From the NCBI GenBank assembly GCA_001414345.1, contig LLCB01000002.1:496001-560000 (forward strand): 64,000 nt of DNA, written 5' to 3'. The notes below the pieces were generated by a model. That model saw nothing but the letters and a program-made list of their open reading frames with translations, was not told the DNA's origin and ran no database searches. Source of the stretch: Hymenoscyphus infarciens. Its lineage: Eukaryota > Ascomycota > Leotiomycetes > Helotiales > Helotiaceae. Shown in pieces: positions 1 through 12,961 of this stretch (the first letter of the stretch is position 1; every line of letters starts with the position of its first letter). Position numbers and translations under genes: made by a program.

Positions 1-228
1 ACGAAGCATAAATCCTTAGAAAGTCTCCATTTCGTCATCTTTTGCCGCCATTTTGATACCAGGAAACTCATTAACCATGAAGGATTGGAGAGTTTCAGGG
101 GACTGAAGGACTTCAAGTTACGGGTACAGGAAGGTTTTTACCAACAAGAGGTTAATGTGAGAAATCTCTCGGGGGGAATTAGGAAGATTGTTACAAAGGA
201 AAAAGCCAAGCATACACCTGGGCCGTGA
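1..228 (+). CDS. C-terminal fragment of an unrecognised fungal protein, paralog of the next gene
   Basis: An open frame enters at the left edge and closes with TGA at 226-228, giving 75 residues of a 3' exon. It contains the stretch GLESFRGLKDFKL, which lines up with GLMRIRGLKEFEM near the C-terminus of the gene at 1012-2098. In both proteins it follows a leucine-rich segment and precedes a charged tail. I infer that the two are tandem paralogs of one fungal family of F-box-like or DUF-type hypothetical proteins. The start and upstream exons lie outside the window, so nothing can be said about total length. Function unknown. Confidence 0.55.
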   Translation, partial: TKHKSLESLHFVIFCRHFDTRKLINHEGLESFRGLKDFKLRVQEGFYQQEVNVRNLSGGIRKIVTKEKAKHTPGP

Positions 229-1011
229 CTGGTGGTTGATAGGTTGGTGAGTTAGATGGCACTTAGAATGGGATTTGCGGGTTTATTTGAGGTATCTTGA
301 GAAATTGAGCGTGATGGGGATGGCGTTCAGCAATAAACAATTACTGTATTAAGGAGTAGAGGACTCGCCAATCAAGGACCGGAAAAGATGGAGGGTGCAT
401 AATGTGTTGTGCGCAGGTTTAAGTAGCCGCCTACGGCTACTTTGAGGAAATCTGGCACAGGAATTCATGGCGTGATATACTAGATGGAAGATTCTTGGTT
501 TAATTCAAAACGGTGTACTTCTGTTTGAATACTCTCTCGCATTCCTGAACTCTTTTCTTGATTCTTTGCTTTTTCTCAAGGACACAGTTATTGATCCACG
601 TCAAGGCTGTTGAGTGGTGAATTACCGAACGGATCTGTGAATGTGGTGAATGTGAACTGTGAAGATATATCATTTCTTTATAGCGTCAAAAGAAGCTGCA
701 AGAATCTTCTTACGAGGGAGAGCTTCAAGTGGGTGAGGTGTACTCTTGCGCCTTATTTAGTCATGCAAACATGGAGCAAAGTTCCCATATTCGTGTGGTC
801 ATAATCTAAAACCTTTTAACACTTTGCATGGCTTTGCTTTACCTTCCTCCAGCTTTGAAGTCTTTGGGTTTGGCGAGTTTGGTTGGTCCGCGCGTGTTGC
901 AGCCTGATGATGTTTAGGGCAGGAGCGAAAACCACCTCACCAAACCAACAAAACCATCCATCCTACACAACTTCTTCCTAGATCAGGCATCAACTCTACA
1001 ACACCGCAAAG
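229..1011. other. Intergenic region, promoter side of the 1012 gene
   Basis: No supported gene. Only short open frames without splice-compatible continuation are present. The last few hundred bases presumably hold the promoter and 5' UTR of the gene starting at 1012; no specific motif is convincing. Confidence 0.5.
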
Positions 1012-2098
1012 ATGGCGCGCATGAGTGGAAAGAGTACAAAGAGCCCAAAGTCGCTGAGCAAAAAGGTCGCCGCCGTTAAGAATCCAATTCATCGGCAAAT
1101 TCCTGGCCTCAATCCGTTCAAGGTTTGTCGAGATCGCACTCACCTTCAAAGGGCAGGTTCTAATCTCTTTCAATAGACGACACCTGGAAAAGCAATCCAA
1201 AAGAAGGGAGGTCGAGTTACTTCAAAGGAAGTTACCGCGAATCAAATTGGTATCCATGTAAGCTATCTTCTTCTGCTACCTTGTGAAACTGACATCTGAC
1301 ACGTATTATGGCAGTCTCTAGAATGGGCCAGCAAGATTGCTCCGAATTCAAGTAGGCTATTCAGTCTTACTGCAGAAATCCGCTTGGGGATCTGGAAGCA
1401 GGTTATCAATGATCTTGGTTACGACTTTCTTTGTCCCAGCAAATTCCGGAACAAATTCGCGGATTTAATGACCATAAAGCTTGGTAAAAGTGAGTATTTT
1501 CCAACGCCCATGGATTGGGAAAGCAGAGGTACTAATCCAGGCACTAGCGTTGATAGGATTGTACACACTCTGCCGGCAAGCCTACGTCGACATCCACGGA
1601 TCTGCGTTGCTATATCGACTCAAGAAATTTGATTTTACATCTTCATATCAAATGCTCAACGTAATTCTTTCTCTCTTCTCCTTTGCAGACATAAACCATT
1701 ATTTCGAGATCATAAATAGAGACTAATCAGACAACTAGTACCTCTCAACAATCAACCCTCACCACCGAAATGCCATCGTCTCCATAACCCTAGCGTGCGG
1801 TTCTTCCCACAATTACACCATCAATACAAAGGAACTTACCTGGTCAATGTTGCAAAGCATGAGTTCATTACGAAACCTCCAACTCGATGTCCCCCATTAC
1901 GGCACTTTGGCACATCATGGGTTTGTCCAGTTGATCGATAATCTCAAGGAGAACAAGGGCTTGATGAGGATTAGAGGCTTAAAGGAGTTCGAGATGTGCC
2001 CAAGCTATAATGCTCGTCTTGACGCAGGGGAAACTGCAAGGTTGAAAGAAGTCAATGACGAGATCAGGGAGTTAGTTTTGCAAGGCAAAGCTGCATAG
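1012..2098 (+). CDS. Unrecognised fungal protein of 286 aa (five exons), F-box-like/DUF-type family
   Basis: The best model joins 1012-1122, 1177-1257, 1315-1489, 1527-1660 and 1739-2098 and is in frame throughout. The N-terminal 60 residues are basic and low in complexity. Then come SLTAEIRLGIWKQVI, a segment with CRQAYVDIHG, and YLSTINPHHRNAIVSITLA. This order (EIR..IW, then CRQAY, then N..HR..I..I.L) is characteristic of a large fungal family of hypothetical proteins with an F-box-like N-terminal helix pair. The C-terminus carries RGLKEFEM, shared with the fragment at the left edge. The fourth intron (1661-1738) ends ACTAATCAGACAACTAG, using TAG to avoid an in-frame stop. The third intron is very short (37 bp, or 43 bp if GTAAAA at 1484 is the donor), so that junction is the weakest. 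No catalytic motif is visible and no function is assigned. Confidence 0.7.
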
Positions 2099-3442
2099 TG
2101 TGTGGCGAAGAGATACCGTAAAGACATAATTGTTCGGGAGAAGGTATCTGGCAATATTAATAGTGCTGAACATCTTGCAGCAGATAAATGTCCAATGCAG
2201 GACGGATATTGTTTTGCGGAAAAACAATTCTTCATGGAATCACTTCTCTCTCGTATTTAGGAAGAAAAGAACATAATAAAAACGTAACGTTGAGCACGAG
2301 ATTTGGCATCCAAGAAAACACAACGTGCTGAAGCACCAAATCATGGTCGTTTCCTCTTGTGAAGTCACTCACAATGCCCAGGGTATGCTTCGTCAACAAC
2401 AATTGTATGTGCCTAACCAGCTGACCCGGTTCAATTAAACATGATTTACTGCCTGTTGCGCTTCAATGCTCAACCAAAGGTCCTTTGAAACAGAACCCAG
2501 GTTTAGGTTTTGAAGTACGTATCCCACTAGGTTCCTTCAATTCATCTGAACCATCACGCATGACCATACGCTTCTCAAGATCAGGTCAAGGAGCGAGTTC
2601 AGATACACTCAGTTACACTCTGTGTGTATCAAGGGGGTTCCTTCTCTGGATCAATCAAGCACTTTCCTACCTACACTCAGCCCTCTGGACCTCGACAAAA
2701 ATAACGCAACCGACCGAGGTCGTTCGACCTCGTCATACCCAGACGACGAGAGCAGAAAGGGAAGGCACGACTTTGACCACTCCCAGGGCATAAGCTCCCT
2801 GGCCTTCTATCTATATACATGGTTCTTGCCCTCAAAAAACAAAACACTGGGTGAGGTGACGGACGGCCAAGCTCATGATGATCTGCATTACAATTTTCTT
2901 CAAACAGTTATCACCATGTTTGTCTCTGACCTTTTGTGGTGTGAAATAGTTGAGAAAAGGGTATGGCGAGTAGACTTCGTTTGGTTTTCTGTTACTTGAC
3001 TTGCCCTTTGGTGTTTTGGCCTGCTGGTGGTGGCATACTGAGTAATTGTTTGGCTTACTCGCCAAAACGTGATGCTTGGGTTACTCGACATCTGATGGCT
3101 TCCTCGTGTCCCTCCACTCGATATCCAGCAGCTTACTTGCCACTCTAGTTTTGGCCCCCAACGAGGAATGCTACATGGCTTGTTCAAGGTTTGTTGGCTT
3201 ACTCGACAATCAGTTGCATACTCGCTACACCCATTTTTGGCCCCCAAAACGTGATTCTTTGCTCACATGATGTTTGTTTGACCCAGTGGATTTTCAATAC
3301 TTCTTGTTGTTTTAAACCATTTACTGCCTGATAGGCTAATACCTATATCCCTATTTTAAGTGCCAACCGATAGGCTAATACCTATGTCCTTTCCCAAGCC
3401 TCCATGGTCTTCACTAACAAAACATCAACTATCTCACTTCTC
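2099..3442. other. Intergenic region with a short direct repeat
   Basis: No gene is supported; the overlapping open frames on both strands have no consistent coding signal. Near 3330-3390 the phrase GATAGGCTAATACCTAT occurs twice about 40 bases apart. Several fragments of the type GCTTACTCGAC recur between 3050 and 3240, suggesting decayed repeated sequence. Confidence 0.45.
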
Positions 3443-5182
3443 TTAATGAATGCTTCCTCTCTTGGAGAAAGGCAAAAATCGACCCTCAAAAAATCTCCAC
3501 GAACCTACTATGCTCCAAATCAACTTGCAAACCCCCAATCGCAACCACCGACCCAAAACTCCCACCAGACTCCCATACCAAGTACTCTTGTTCACCATCT
3601 GAGCTCGAGTCTGAGACTGAACACCAGGCCAAGCAGCTTTCTCCGGTATTTGATTCTCATCAAGAACCCAATGAAATCCATCCCACAACTTATCCATTCT
3701 CCCGCTTCCATCGGTCCATCTGCCAGCCTTCTGCTCCTGCAAACGTCTCTTCTTTCTCCAGTCCTCACTCATCACTTCCTCGGATTTCTTCTGCAACTTT
3801 CTCTTCTTACTCCTAGGCTCCCAAAGGATCACCGTATTCTCGATCCCAATCCACTCACTCTTCTTTCGCTTCGAGGGATTGAATCCTCTCCTCACCTCTG
3901 CCTCCTCATGTCTCGTCACAATCCACTCTGAGAGTCCCTCTCCAACCTGTTCCGCCCTACCCTCAACTTCTTCTAGAAACTGGACCCCTCGAAAATCACC
4001 AAAGATATGTTTTCGACTGCCCCACCACTGGCCTGGGATTCTTGCAGGACCTTGTCGTCCATATGCTTCTCCCACAAATACCATCCCGAAGTTCATGCCT
4101 TCTAAATTGGCGGGCAAGATGAGGAAAGGAGTATTCTGTCTCTCGAAACTGAAAAGGCCGAAGGAATCTCTGGTTTTCACAACATCTTCGCAAAGTCCCA
4201 TTCCATCGCCAGTTTCGCCGTACTCGATTTCGCGCTTCACGTCGTTCTTTCGAATTCTCTGGTGCATTAACTTCTCCAAGGCCTCATAATTACCACACTT
4301 GTACTCCGTTGTCTCCATAAGCTTTGCTCCAAGTGTAGAATAAAACAAATCAGGCTTTTCCGCGTCCCACATCTTTCGTCGCAAACCCTCAAACTGTCTC
4401 CACCAAAGAAAGTGTTTGCATCTTGCTCGAGTCCAACCACTATTCATGTTGATACCTGGGAAGGGGTTGTTCATTTCCTTGAGCATGAAGTACATTCTGT
4501 CACTCTCATTGGCAACGTGAACTGCGAGTACTTTGTTCATCTCTTCGGGTGTTAGGTCTCCGATTTCTCCCGAGTCATTGTTTGGTGAATCGGCCTCCTC
4601 GAGTTTGGCTCGGAGCTCGGCGATGACGGTCGGGACATCAAGGTGTTCTGTGACTGGAAAAATGTAAACTCGGGGCTCCATCTCCCGGATGGCTTTCTGG
4701 CGGGAGGGAAGAGTGGTGTTCCAGTGGAAAAGTGAGGGTGACGCGTTATGGTCGTAAGTGTTGAGGTTTGCGAATGGGTTGTTGATTTCTGCTGCGACTT
4801 GGGCGTTAATGATTGATTGGGCGCGGTATTTGTCATTTTCCGAGTATGTAGAAGATGGGGTCGTGGTTCCAGAAAAGTTTGAAGAGGAAGGTGTCGTGGT
4901 ACCGGACTCGTTGACACCGATTGTACTTGCGTACGCGTCGTAGGTAGCCACCGTTGCTTGTTTGGCTCTAGGACCGACTTCGGGGTTGTTGGTAGAATGG
5001 AGGAGGCTTTTGATAACACTATTCCTTCGAGGTCAGAATCGATTTCCTTTGACTTTCGAATATACAGTCATGCTAAACACGTCAAAATTAGCAAACACTT
5101 ACTTCTGCTGCTCACACCACTTCCTAAACTTCGCACCCAGGACTTGGGTCACCCAACCCTCATCAGAGACTGGAGGCTTCAT
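3443..5182 (-). CDS. Orphan protein of 553 aa with C-terminal hydrophobic segment
   Basis: Two exons, 5182-5103 and 5024-3443, are joined across a 78-bp intron with donor GTAAGT and acceptor CTCGAAG. The split AA|G codon restores the frame, and the first exon begins MKPPVSDEGWVTQVLG. The long open frame alone would start at a GTG, so the upstream exon is needed for an ATG. The protein has a Ser/Thr-rich stretch after about residue 50, acidic and charged central regions, and two NNPF motifs (NNPFANL, NNPFPGI). A strongly basic segment with KKRK clusters lies near residues 410-470. About 60 residues from the end is a moderately hydrophobic, Trp-rich stretch containing GVLGRWLRLGVCKLIW that might associate with a membrane. 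I do not recognise the family. The basic clusters could be nuclear localisation signals, which sits awkwardly with a membrane segment, so localisation is left open. Confidence 0.75.
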
Positions 5183-6929
5183 CTCTCTAGACAGTTTTAG
5201 CAGTGTTGGAAAGGGGTTGTTGTTATTTCTTCGGCTATAGGCGAGCAGCGGGCTTGGCTTGGGTGAAATCAGATGCGCAAGTTATGATTGCACGCGCGAC
5301 GCGTAGGCGATAAGTGTATGGTTGGGAAGGCCTCGCTTTTACAAGCGAAACCCTTAGCTTTGTTTTGATGTTTGTTGTTGGTTGGTATCGCAGTGTGGTT
5401 TGGAGGAAAGTTGAGTCTTGTCAGCAAGAAAAATAAAAAAGACTCAGAAGGTTTGAAAGATGTTATTCATAGCAGGAGAGATTACTGTCTGTAGAATATG
5501 TGGAGGAAGTTACAGTCATAGAGAAGCTTGGGCAGATACCGGGGGATCTTGTAGCGAAGTATATGAGTGAATGAGTGGCTGAAATTTCCCTTTATAAATG
5601 ACTTCCACTTTGGGAAGCATATCACCACCAAACCTGTACATGGATTATGGGAGCTCCATATGCTAAGTATTTTTTGGTTAAAAAGATAGAATAAAGGTTA
5701 GTGGCATCATATCAGGCTCTTCTAAAGTAACCTGGTCCTCAACTTCAGTACATATTTCTTGGTAGACATCTCTGTGGTGAAAGCATCTTCAGCATACATT
5801 CAAACCAGTGATGTCACAAAGAGATGATGCAAGCCTGCATCTTAATGTGATGTTGGCGACAGTGAAAAGGCATACATATTAGGAGGTAAACCAATCACAT
5901 TCTGGATTTCACCACTTCACCACTTCACCACTTCACCACTTCACCTCACAAATCCAAGAGTATTCTAAATTTAGAATTCAGTATCACAGCCTCTCAATCT
6001 CTGACCAACCAAAGTCTAGGTAAAACAGGACACCTCTCTAGCTTCATCAAAGTAGACCAGCGCCCCCACCCCGCGAAAGAGTATTGAACGCTTGAATTTT
6101 CTCGTTACTACTTCTGCACCGGAACTTCAGAGAGCATATCAACTACCTAACCTGGACTTATAATATACCACTTCGAAATGCTTAGCTTAAGCTTGTAGCA
6201 AAGGTGGTCGATACTCTACATCGCACCACCAGTACCCAAAGATAGCCAGCTTCACAGCGACCATGTTGGAGTTTCGTGACACCAGGCATACATCCGCGTA
6301 AGAGAAGAAACATACCTCTGAGCCAGTGAGATAGATCCCAAGAATATGACAATGTAAACTTGCATCGAAGTGAGAGGCCGAGGACAGTGAGAATAGAAGT
6401 AGATATAAAATAATCACAGCACTAGAACCTTGGTAGGCTGACCATTGTCTGGATTCCACCCCAGACTCAGGCACATTTTCCAACTACCTGAAAAGAAAGG
6501 AAGAGGTATAAGTGACCCCTACGCAATCCAAAACCATCATAAAACATATACCATGACCACGAATGCCAGTGGCACTTACTTGAGTGGGTGGCTTGTATAA
6601 TTCACAACCAAAAAGAAGACAAAAATGAAAGCCAGACAAGCACTTCTCAATTGATCAATCATCTTTGTATTCATTCCTCAAAAAGAATCCAACAAAGATT
6701 AAAGATACACCACCAAATATCAAACATAGAAAGTGTCAAAAATAGACATCCCCTTAACACAAACAATAGGTATACCCAAGACCAAATGAACAAGGGCAGC
6801 ATGTACTCCAAACAAGTATCCCCCACCCCATCCCAAAGCCAATCAGTCCAGCAAGCAACACCCAAAACACCACCTTCCATATTCCACCAGTCCCTTCCTT
6901 CAAAATCAAGACGCCGTTTTTTGACTCGA
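5183..6929. other. Intergenic region between convergent-spaced minus-strand genes
   Basis: No gene is supported. A perfect short tandem array of TTCACCACTTCACCAC type lies at about 5912-5945. On the minus strand 6187-6600 there is a 98-codon open frame with a splice-like junction upstream, but no conserved feature; I treat it as 3' UTR or spacer. Confidence 0.45.
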
Positions 6930-8980
6930 CTATCGCCAGTTCCCTTGACTCAAAGACAATAATCCCTGAACACAATCCAAATCACCCGCCTTGCTAGGAC
7001 TAATCTCCCCACTCTGCATAAACTTCTTCACCTCCTCCCCGGACTTTCCAGTAGCCTCCAGATCCTCAAAAACCGCTGGGACAGCCAGATCCTTACCCTT
7101 GCGTCTTCGTTTGTTCGCAGCACCGAAGTTGATAGCGTGTGTTGGAATAGTGTTATTGTCACCAAGGACAGTTCTCGCGGGCGCTTCTCTTCCGAGGTTG
7201 GTAGGCTGGGTAGTTTTACCAGAAGGCAAGGGTCGTCGTCGAGGGTTTGCTCCATTTACGGCGGGGCTCCAGTTTTCTTTATCCGAGTCTCCGGAGGGAG
7301 ATCTCATCAGGCCATCTTTGGGGTTGGTGCTCTTGTCTTGCAGAACTTTGCCGGGAGTCTGGAGTCTGGCGAGACTTGAGGTTGCTCTTCCTAGCTTGGG
7401 TTTCTTTCCTGTCATACTTGCATCACGCTTCGAAGAGGGCGCATTGCGTTTGTTGTTATTTGTTTTGAGAGCCGAGTTGCTGGTTGAGCGAAGGAGACTG
7501 ATTGCGGCGAGAGCGGAGCCATTGGACTCGTTTTCTGCCTGGGCAGTCAACTCATCTCGAGCATCCGAGTCACAACAGAATTCCCAAGTCCGTGTATCTC
7601 TGGAGCTACCTGAAGGAAGTCGAGGAGGGAGTGGGGCACTTGGTTTTGCTGCCGAAGCAAAATCTCTTGGTGGAAAGCTTAGAGGCAAAGCACTTTGACT
7701 TCGTTGAAGGGTTCTTGATCTACTTTGTTGCATGAAAGTGGCAGACGAAGACGGACGGGGAGAGATTCGGCGAGGGGGTGATGGTGATGGTGATCCGTCA
7801 GTGGAAATGAGTTCTGCTTTGCCATCAAGTGACATGGATAGCCGTACTCGTGAAGGCCGAGCAGAAGACTGGGAGTCACTGACTCTTTCTGGGCATGAAT
7901 TTGGTTCATTTGCGGCGGCACTGAATACACGTTAGCAGAAAACTTGTTGGCAGCGCAGCTAGACTTACGTTCGAGGGGTTGCGTATTTAGGGGCCCGGGC
8001 GGACGAAGGTGCTGAGAGTGAACTTCCCACGTGAACCGAGTTCCATCGATTGGACAAATACCCTGGTGTTGAAGAGAATGACTTTGAAACATTTTCCGAG
8101 AAGGAGCTGTTCGCACTGCTGGCTGCCGCGGCTCGATCATCACGACTCGAGTTGGTGAGTGGGATTGGTGATTCTTCTTTTTCCAGAATAGGTTGCTCCT
8201 TTTCAATCACATCTCCGGCGCTTTCCTCTTCATTTCGTGGATCCAGGTATTCCCCCTTCTCTTGTGAACTGGACGACTCATCTTGGCTATTGACTGGCTC
8301 TTCTTGTCTTGGACTCGATGCGCGATCGCCTTGGCTACTACCAGAAGATGAAGAAAGAGGGTCGGATGATAACGGTGTCATTCCTCCAAGTCCAAATGCT
8401 GCGATCTCGTGTGGTAGGAGTGGGCGCGATTTCCTTCTATTGATTTGGCGACGATTTTGGAACCAGATCTGACAGAATGTTAGCTAGGGAACAAGGAACG
8501 CGTCTCTGCGAGTGGTCGTCCGTATATTGCGAATGCTCACCTGGACTTCTTTCTCATTCAGAGTGACCTTCTCTACAATATCCGCACGCGCCGCCTTGTT
8601 GGGTTTCGGGTTACGTTTATATTCGGCCTCGAGGATAGCTTGGTCTTCTGGTCTGGCGCATTGAAGTTAGTAAAAGGAACGTAATCGCAATGTAGAGTTG
8701 ATGTAGTCCGGATGCAGAAAAAAATGTAGAGGGATGTATATAAAATGTAGTTGCTCGCGTGCGCACACTGCAGTAGGTGGTGGTTCAGAGCATACCTAGT
8801 TCTTTTGCGCCTCTGCTTGCTGCCAGTCCGATTTTCGCTGGATCCCTCAGCACCATCCCCCATTACAGAGGAAGATCGGTGTAGACTGGGTGCATGGGAA
8901 GCTTCATCGTCCAGGTGTTCCTTTGCTTCGGCTTCTGGGCGCGGTGAAGAGCGGGGTGGGGGTAAAGTCGCGTCACTCAT
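6930..8980 (-). CDS. Homeobox transcription factor, YOX1/YHP1-like
   Basis: Four exons (8980-8796, 8652-8541, 8468-7969, 7920-6930) encode 595 aa, all phases closing. A single homeodomain runs from about residue 54 to 113, assembled across the first three exons: basic arm KQRRKRTRPEDQ, helix 1 around ILEAEYKRNPKPN, helix 2 ADIVEKVTLNEKEVQ, and recognition helix IWFQNRRQINRRKS with the invariant WFQNRR at about 101-106. PLLPHEIAAFG follows directly, a sequence I associate with filamentous-fungal Yox1 homologs. The remainder is Ser/Pro-rich and probably disordered, with KENWSP and a C-terminal block CVQGLLSLSQGNWR that looks conserved. Yeast Yox1 and Yhp1 are nuclear repressors of early cell-cycle (ECB) promoters. 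Whether that role holds here is inference; the homeodomain itself is certain. The third intron has a clean CTGCTAACG branch site. Confidence 0.93.
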
Positions 8981-10414
8981 TGTAGCTGATGTTCATAATA
9001 TTCTGGTGCAAAGAATACTGTTCGGTATTGGAGAATTATAAGCTGCAAACAAATGATTGGAATCTGCAGTTTAGGAAAGAGAATTGATGTGGTGTGGTAG
9101 GTATTGTATGCGGAGGATTATGGGAAGTGGAAATGGTGCGGAACTGCACTTACTAGGATACCAAGTCGCGACCAACCGACGCGTTCTGCACAAGCTTGGA
9201 GCTTGTTTGTATAAGTGAGTGCACAAAGTCAACATAATTCACACAGCGCATAATAGTCAACAACCAGAGAATAACAAGCTTCATTAAAGTTAGACAGGCA
9301 CTCAGTAGGTAAATGAAAATTACACATCAGAAGTATCAGGTGTACACTTATTAGATACCACCATGTCACTACTTTGCAATGTTGCTTTTCCAAATATAAA
9401 CACAAATGACGACAAAAACATTGGGATATTTCGTCATAATCTTGGAGGAAACATTACTAGTCACTGTAAGTTCAGCAAAACCACCATTGTTGTAAATAAA
9501 AGAATAAGTCTTCTTCCTTTCTAGGTTGCACAGTTGCAAAGTTGTCTATTCAAGGCGTTGAGTTGTTGACATCTGTTGTTGTGAGCATTTGAGGAGAAAA
9601 AATCAGCGAGTAAATCATATTTTGTAACCTAGAACTACTTCCACTAACTTTCTAGTTCCTTGTGGTGTCGCAGTTGTTTGGTGCCGCAAGCTATTATTCT
9701 GGGCACCAATTATTTCAAGGAATGAATTCAAATTCATTTCAAATTATCCATGATATCTTGATTACCCCACCTCTTCACACTGATGTGTGGAACTGCTCCT
9801 ACCAATAGTAGGAACCGATTATTTATTTCTGGTTCTGAAAGCCCCCCCACCTTCTGAACTCCTCTCTATTTTCAAGAGGCTAGGGCTGCGGACGGACATA
9901 TTCAGATAATATGGAACTAAATAAGGGTGTAAAATATGGAGGTTCATGTTGAGCACGAGGGGTTGCGCTGTTCACCGCCTCCGCTCCCGCAGAGGGAACG
10001 CAGAGGGAAGGCCGAGGCCAAGGCCAAGCTTAAATAAATTGAAATGATTGCGTCAGTATTTCCCCAGTCACAATGCTATCAGATGATAAACTCTTGTCAA
10101 GGACTATGGCTTTTATGTCTAGCTACAACACTGCTTAAATGCAGTGATATTTCGTGGTCGCAGCCAACTCAAGTATTGTTTATTCATCGCTCATAAAAGT
10201 TTCTCCACCCCCAATCCACCATCCTTCCTCCAACTTCCACACGCTCGGTGCGCGTTGAAGATTATTCATGCCTTGAAATAAAAAGAGAGCCTAAGTTATC
10301 TGCCTCTAATTGCCAGACCAACCGACAAAAATGCAAATATCGCCGAAAAAAACAACATTCTAGGATGATTTGAAGAGCGGGACTGGCAAACGCCTTGAAG
10401 TAAGAGGTATGCAT
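8981..10414. other. Intergenic region upstream of the homeobox gene
   Basis: This holds the promoter and 5' UTR of the homeobox gene and the 3' UTR of the Ran gene. I see no further gene. A purine-rich patch at about 9990-10030 repeats GAGGCCAAGGCCAAG-like units. Confidence 0.5.
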
Positions 10415-11350
<936 letters not shown>

Positions 11351-12075
11351 GATTGTGGATTTGTGGTATGGTCGAAAATGAGGTAAACAGCGCAAGGTAG
11401 AGAGATCCCTAGGTTGCGATAAAGTGGTTAGCGCAAGAACAGTGGTCCTCGCAGATGTTGGGAAGGGTAGATGATGAGGGAGGTTGGCTTGTGAGTGTAC
11501 CTTTATGTACTGCGCTTTTGGTTGTGGACGTGGTGGAGTATGATTTGGTCTCGCTGAAGAGGATGTTTTGATCGCTGCAAGCCCTTGAAGGCGGGCAAGT
11601 GGTAAAAGTTAGCTAAGCGACCAGGTCACGTGTGATGATTCACTTTTTCTTGGAAGGCTTCAGGGTTTTCAGGCTTCTTCCAAACTTGAGGCATCAATTG
11701 ATTTGGAACAGCTGCAGAGTCATCGAGAGGAATTACTTGCAAGCTCATTTGTTAGGGGTTATTTAATTCTTATCTAAAAGACCTTGAGAAGTTGTTGTAC
11801 AATGCGCGCTTGGTCCACCAACTTTGTGTCTGCGAAGGAGGGGTCGTCAGTCAGTCGGGCAGTCACAGCTGCGCTGGCACCGAGCCTCGAGAAATTCGCA
11901 TCAACCCCCTTCCTCGACCAAGACCCAATCCTTTGGTGAAAATGACGCCTGCGGAACAAAAAACTCCTATTGATACCTACCCGAGGATGTGGGAGATTAC
12001 CTAACGCCGTTGCTTCTCTTTTCAATGGAAATTCCGATTGTAGAACGAATCATCAATAGCCCGTCATCCAATCTA
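11351..12075. other. Ran promoter / nas2 3' region
   Basis: This is the spacer between the Ran start and the Nas2 stop, both genes on the minus strand. A minus-strand open frame of 83 codons at 11774-12025 lies in the expected 3' UTR of nas2; it has no recognisable feature and is not called as a gene. Nothing else is supported. Confidence 0.5.
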
Positions 12076-12961
12076 TCAAAGTGGCAGAATATGGCATCCT
12101 AAGAGTCCGCGACCACCCCAGTCCCTTCTTGGAACCAAGGTCAAGTTTAGCTCATGCTGTTGGGAACCAGCCTGTCGCGATATCTTGACCAGAATGTCAC
12201 GCTTCACACATCAGCTCAAGCTCTTGGATAATCGGGAAAGGTCTGGCTCACTCCTTCGTTTCCCGCTACACATTCGGCGACTCTTTTCAATCCATCGTGA
12301 TTGGTGTTGTTCACATATCCAAAGTTACGAATTATGTCACCGACCTTCAATCCCGCGGTTTCGGCAGGACTATTATCAACTACGCTGTTGACTTTTGCGA
12401 AAGGCGGACCGGATGGTTGCGATGCTGGATTCGAGGGCGAAAGGTCCAACCTACTTGGGCCACTTGTGCCATTTGTGCCATTCGTGGATTCCTCTGTTCC
12501 CAACTCCTTCTGCCTCGCGAAGTGTTCGTGTATATGCTTTTCGATAACGTCCATGATGGTTTTGTAGTCATTTCGGAGGTAGATGATGCGGGATCTAGTT
12601 GTTCGTACTGCAAAGAGAGAGGTTGGCACTGGGTGGTGAGCTAAGGATGGAAGGACCTACTTTGTGCGACATCTAGATCAGCACGAGGGAAGCCATCAGG
12701 AGTGATGAGGCTTGTATTCATATCAACTCCATGCTACCTCTCGTTAGCTTCGAAGCCGGAGGATACCGAACTGCTGCAACATACCGACTGCAAAACACCA
12801 CCAAGGGCGCTCATTTCGGCCTCGATGTTCTTCTTCTTAGCATCGAGTTGGGCAAAGGTCAACCCATCTGTCTGTAGCCCATTTGTACCGGCTGGGCCTG
12901 AAGTTGGACCGGATTGAACGGTTGGCGCATGTAAGTTCTCCATTCTAAGTGGCAGTCCCAT
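12076..12961 (-). CDS. NAS2: 26S proteasome assembly chaperone Nas2 (PSMD9-like, PDZ domain)
   Basis: Four exons (12961-12785, 12733-12661, 12607-12252, 12201-12076) encode 243 aa. The N-terminal part has the helical GLTFAQLDAKKKNIEAEMSA segment, then TPDGFPRADLDVAQIRTTR, which is highly characteristic of Nas2/p27. A PDZ domain covers about residues 130-225: AKVNSVVDNSPAETAGLKVG is the carboxylate-binding and helix region, and DIIRNFGYVN and LKRVAECV follow. The protein ends with RRDWGGRGLLGCHILPL, the family's signature C-terminus. Nas2 binds the ATPase Rpt5 through its PDZ domain and holds a base subassembly during regulatory-particle assembly in cytosol and nucleus. The final intron is 50 bp and its acceptor (GAAG) is weak, but it is the only one that restores this conserved tail. 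Met7 is an alternative start. Confidence 0.95.

Noticed and set aside
6187..6483. 98-codon minus-strand frame with a hydrophobic stretch and an upstream splice-like acceptor
   Set aside because: No ATG, no conserved motif, and no consistent upstream exon; probably spacer or 3' UTR of the homeobox gene.
11774..12025. 83-codon minus-strand frame just downstream of nas2
   Set aside because: It begins about 50 bp after the Nas2 stop, where the 3' UTR should be, and shows no family features. It reads somewhat protein-like at its C-terminal half, so I could not exclude it fully.
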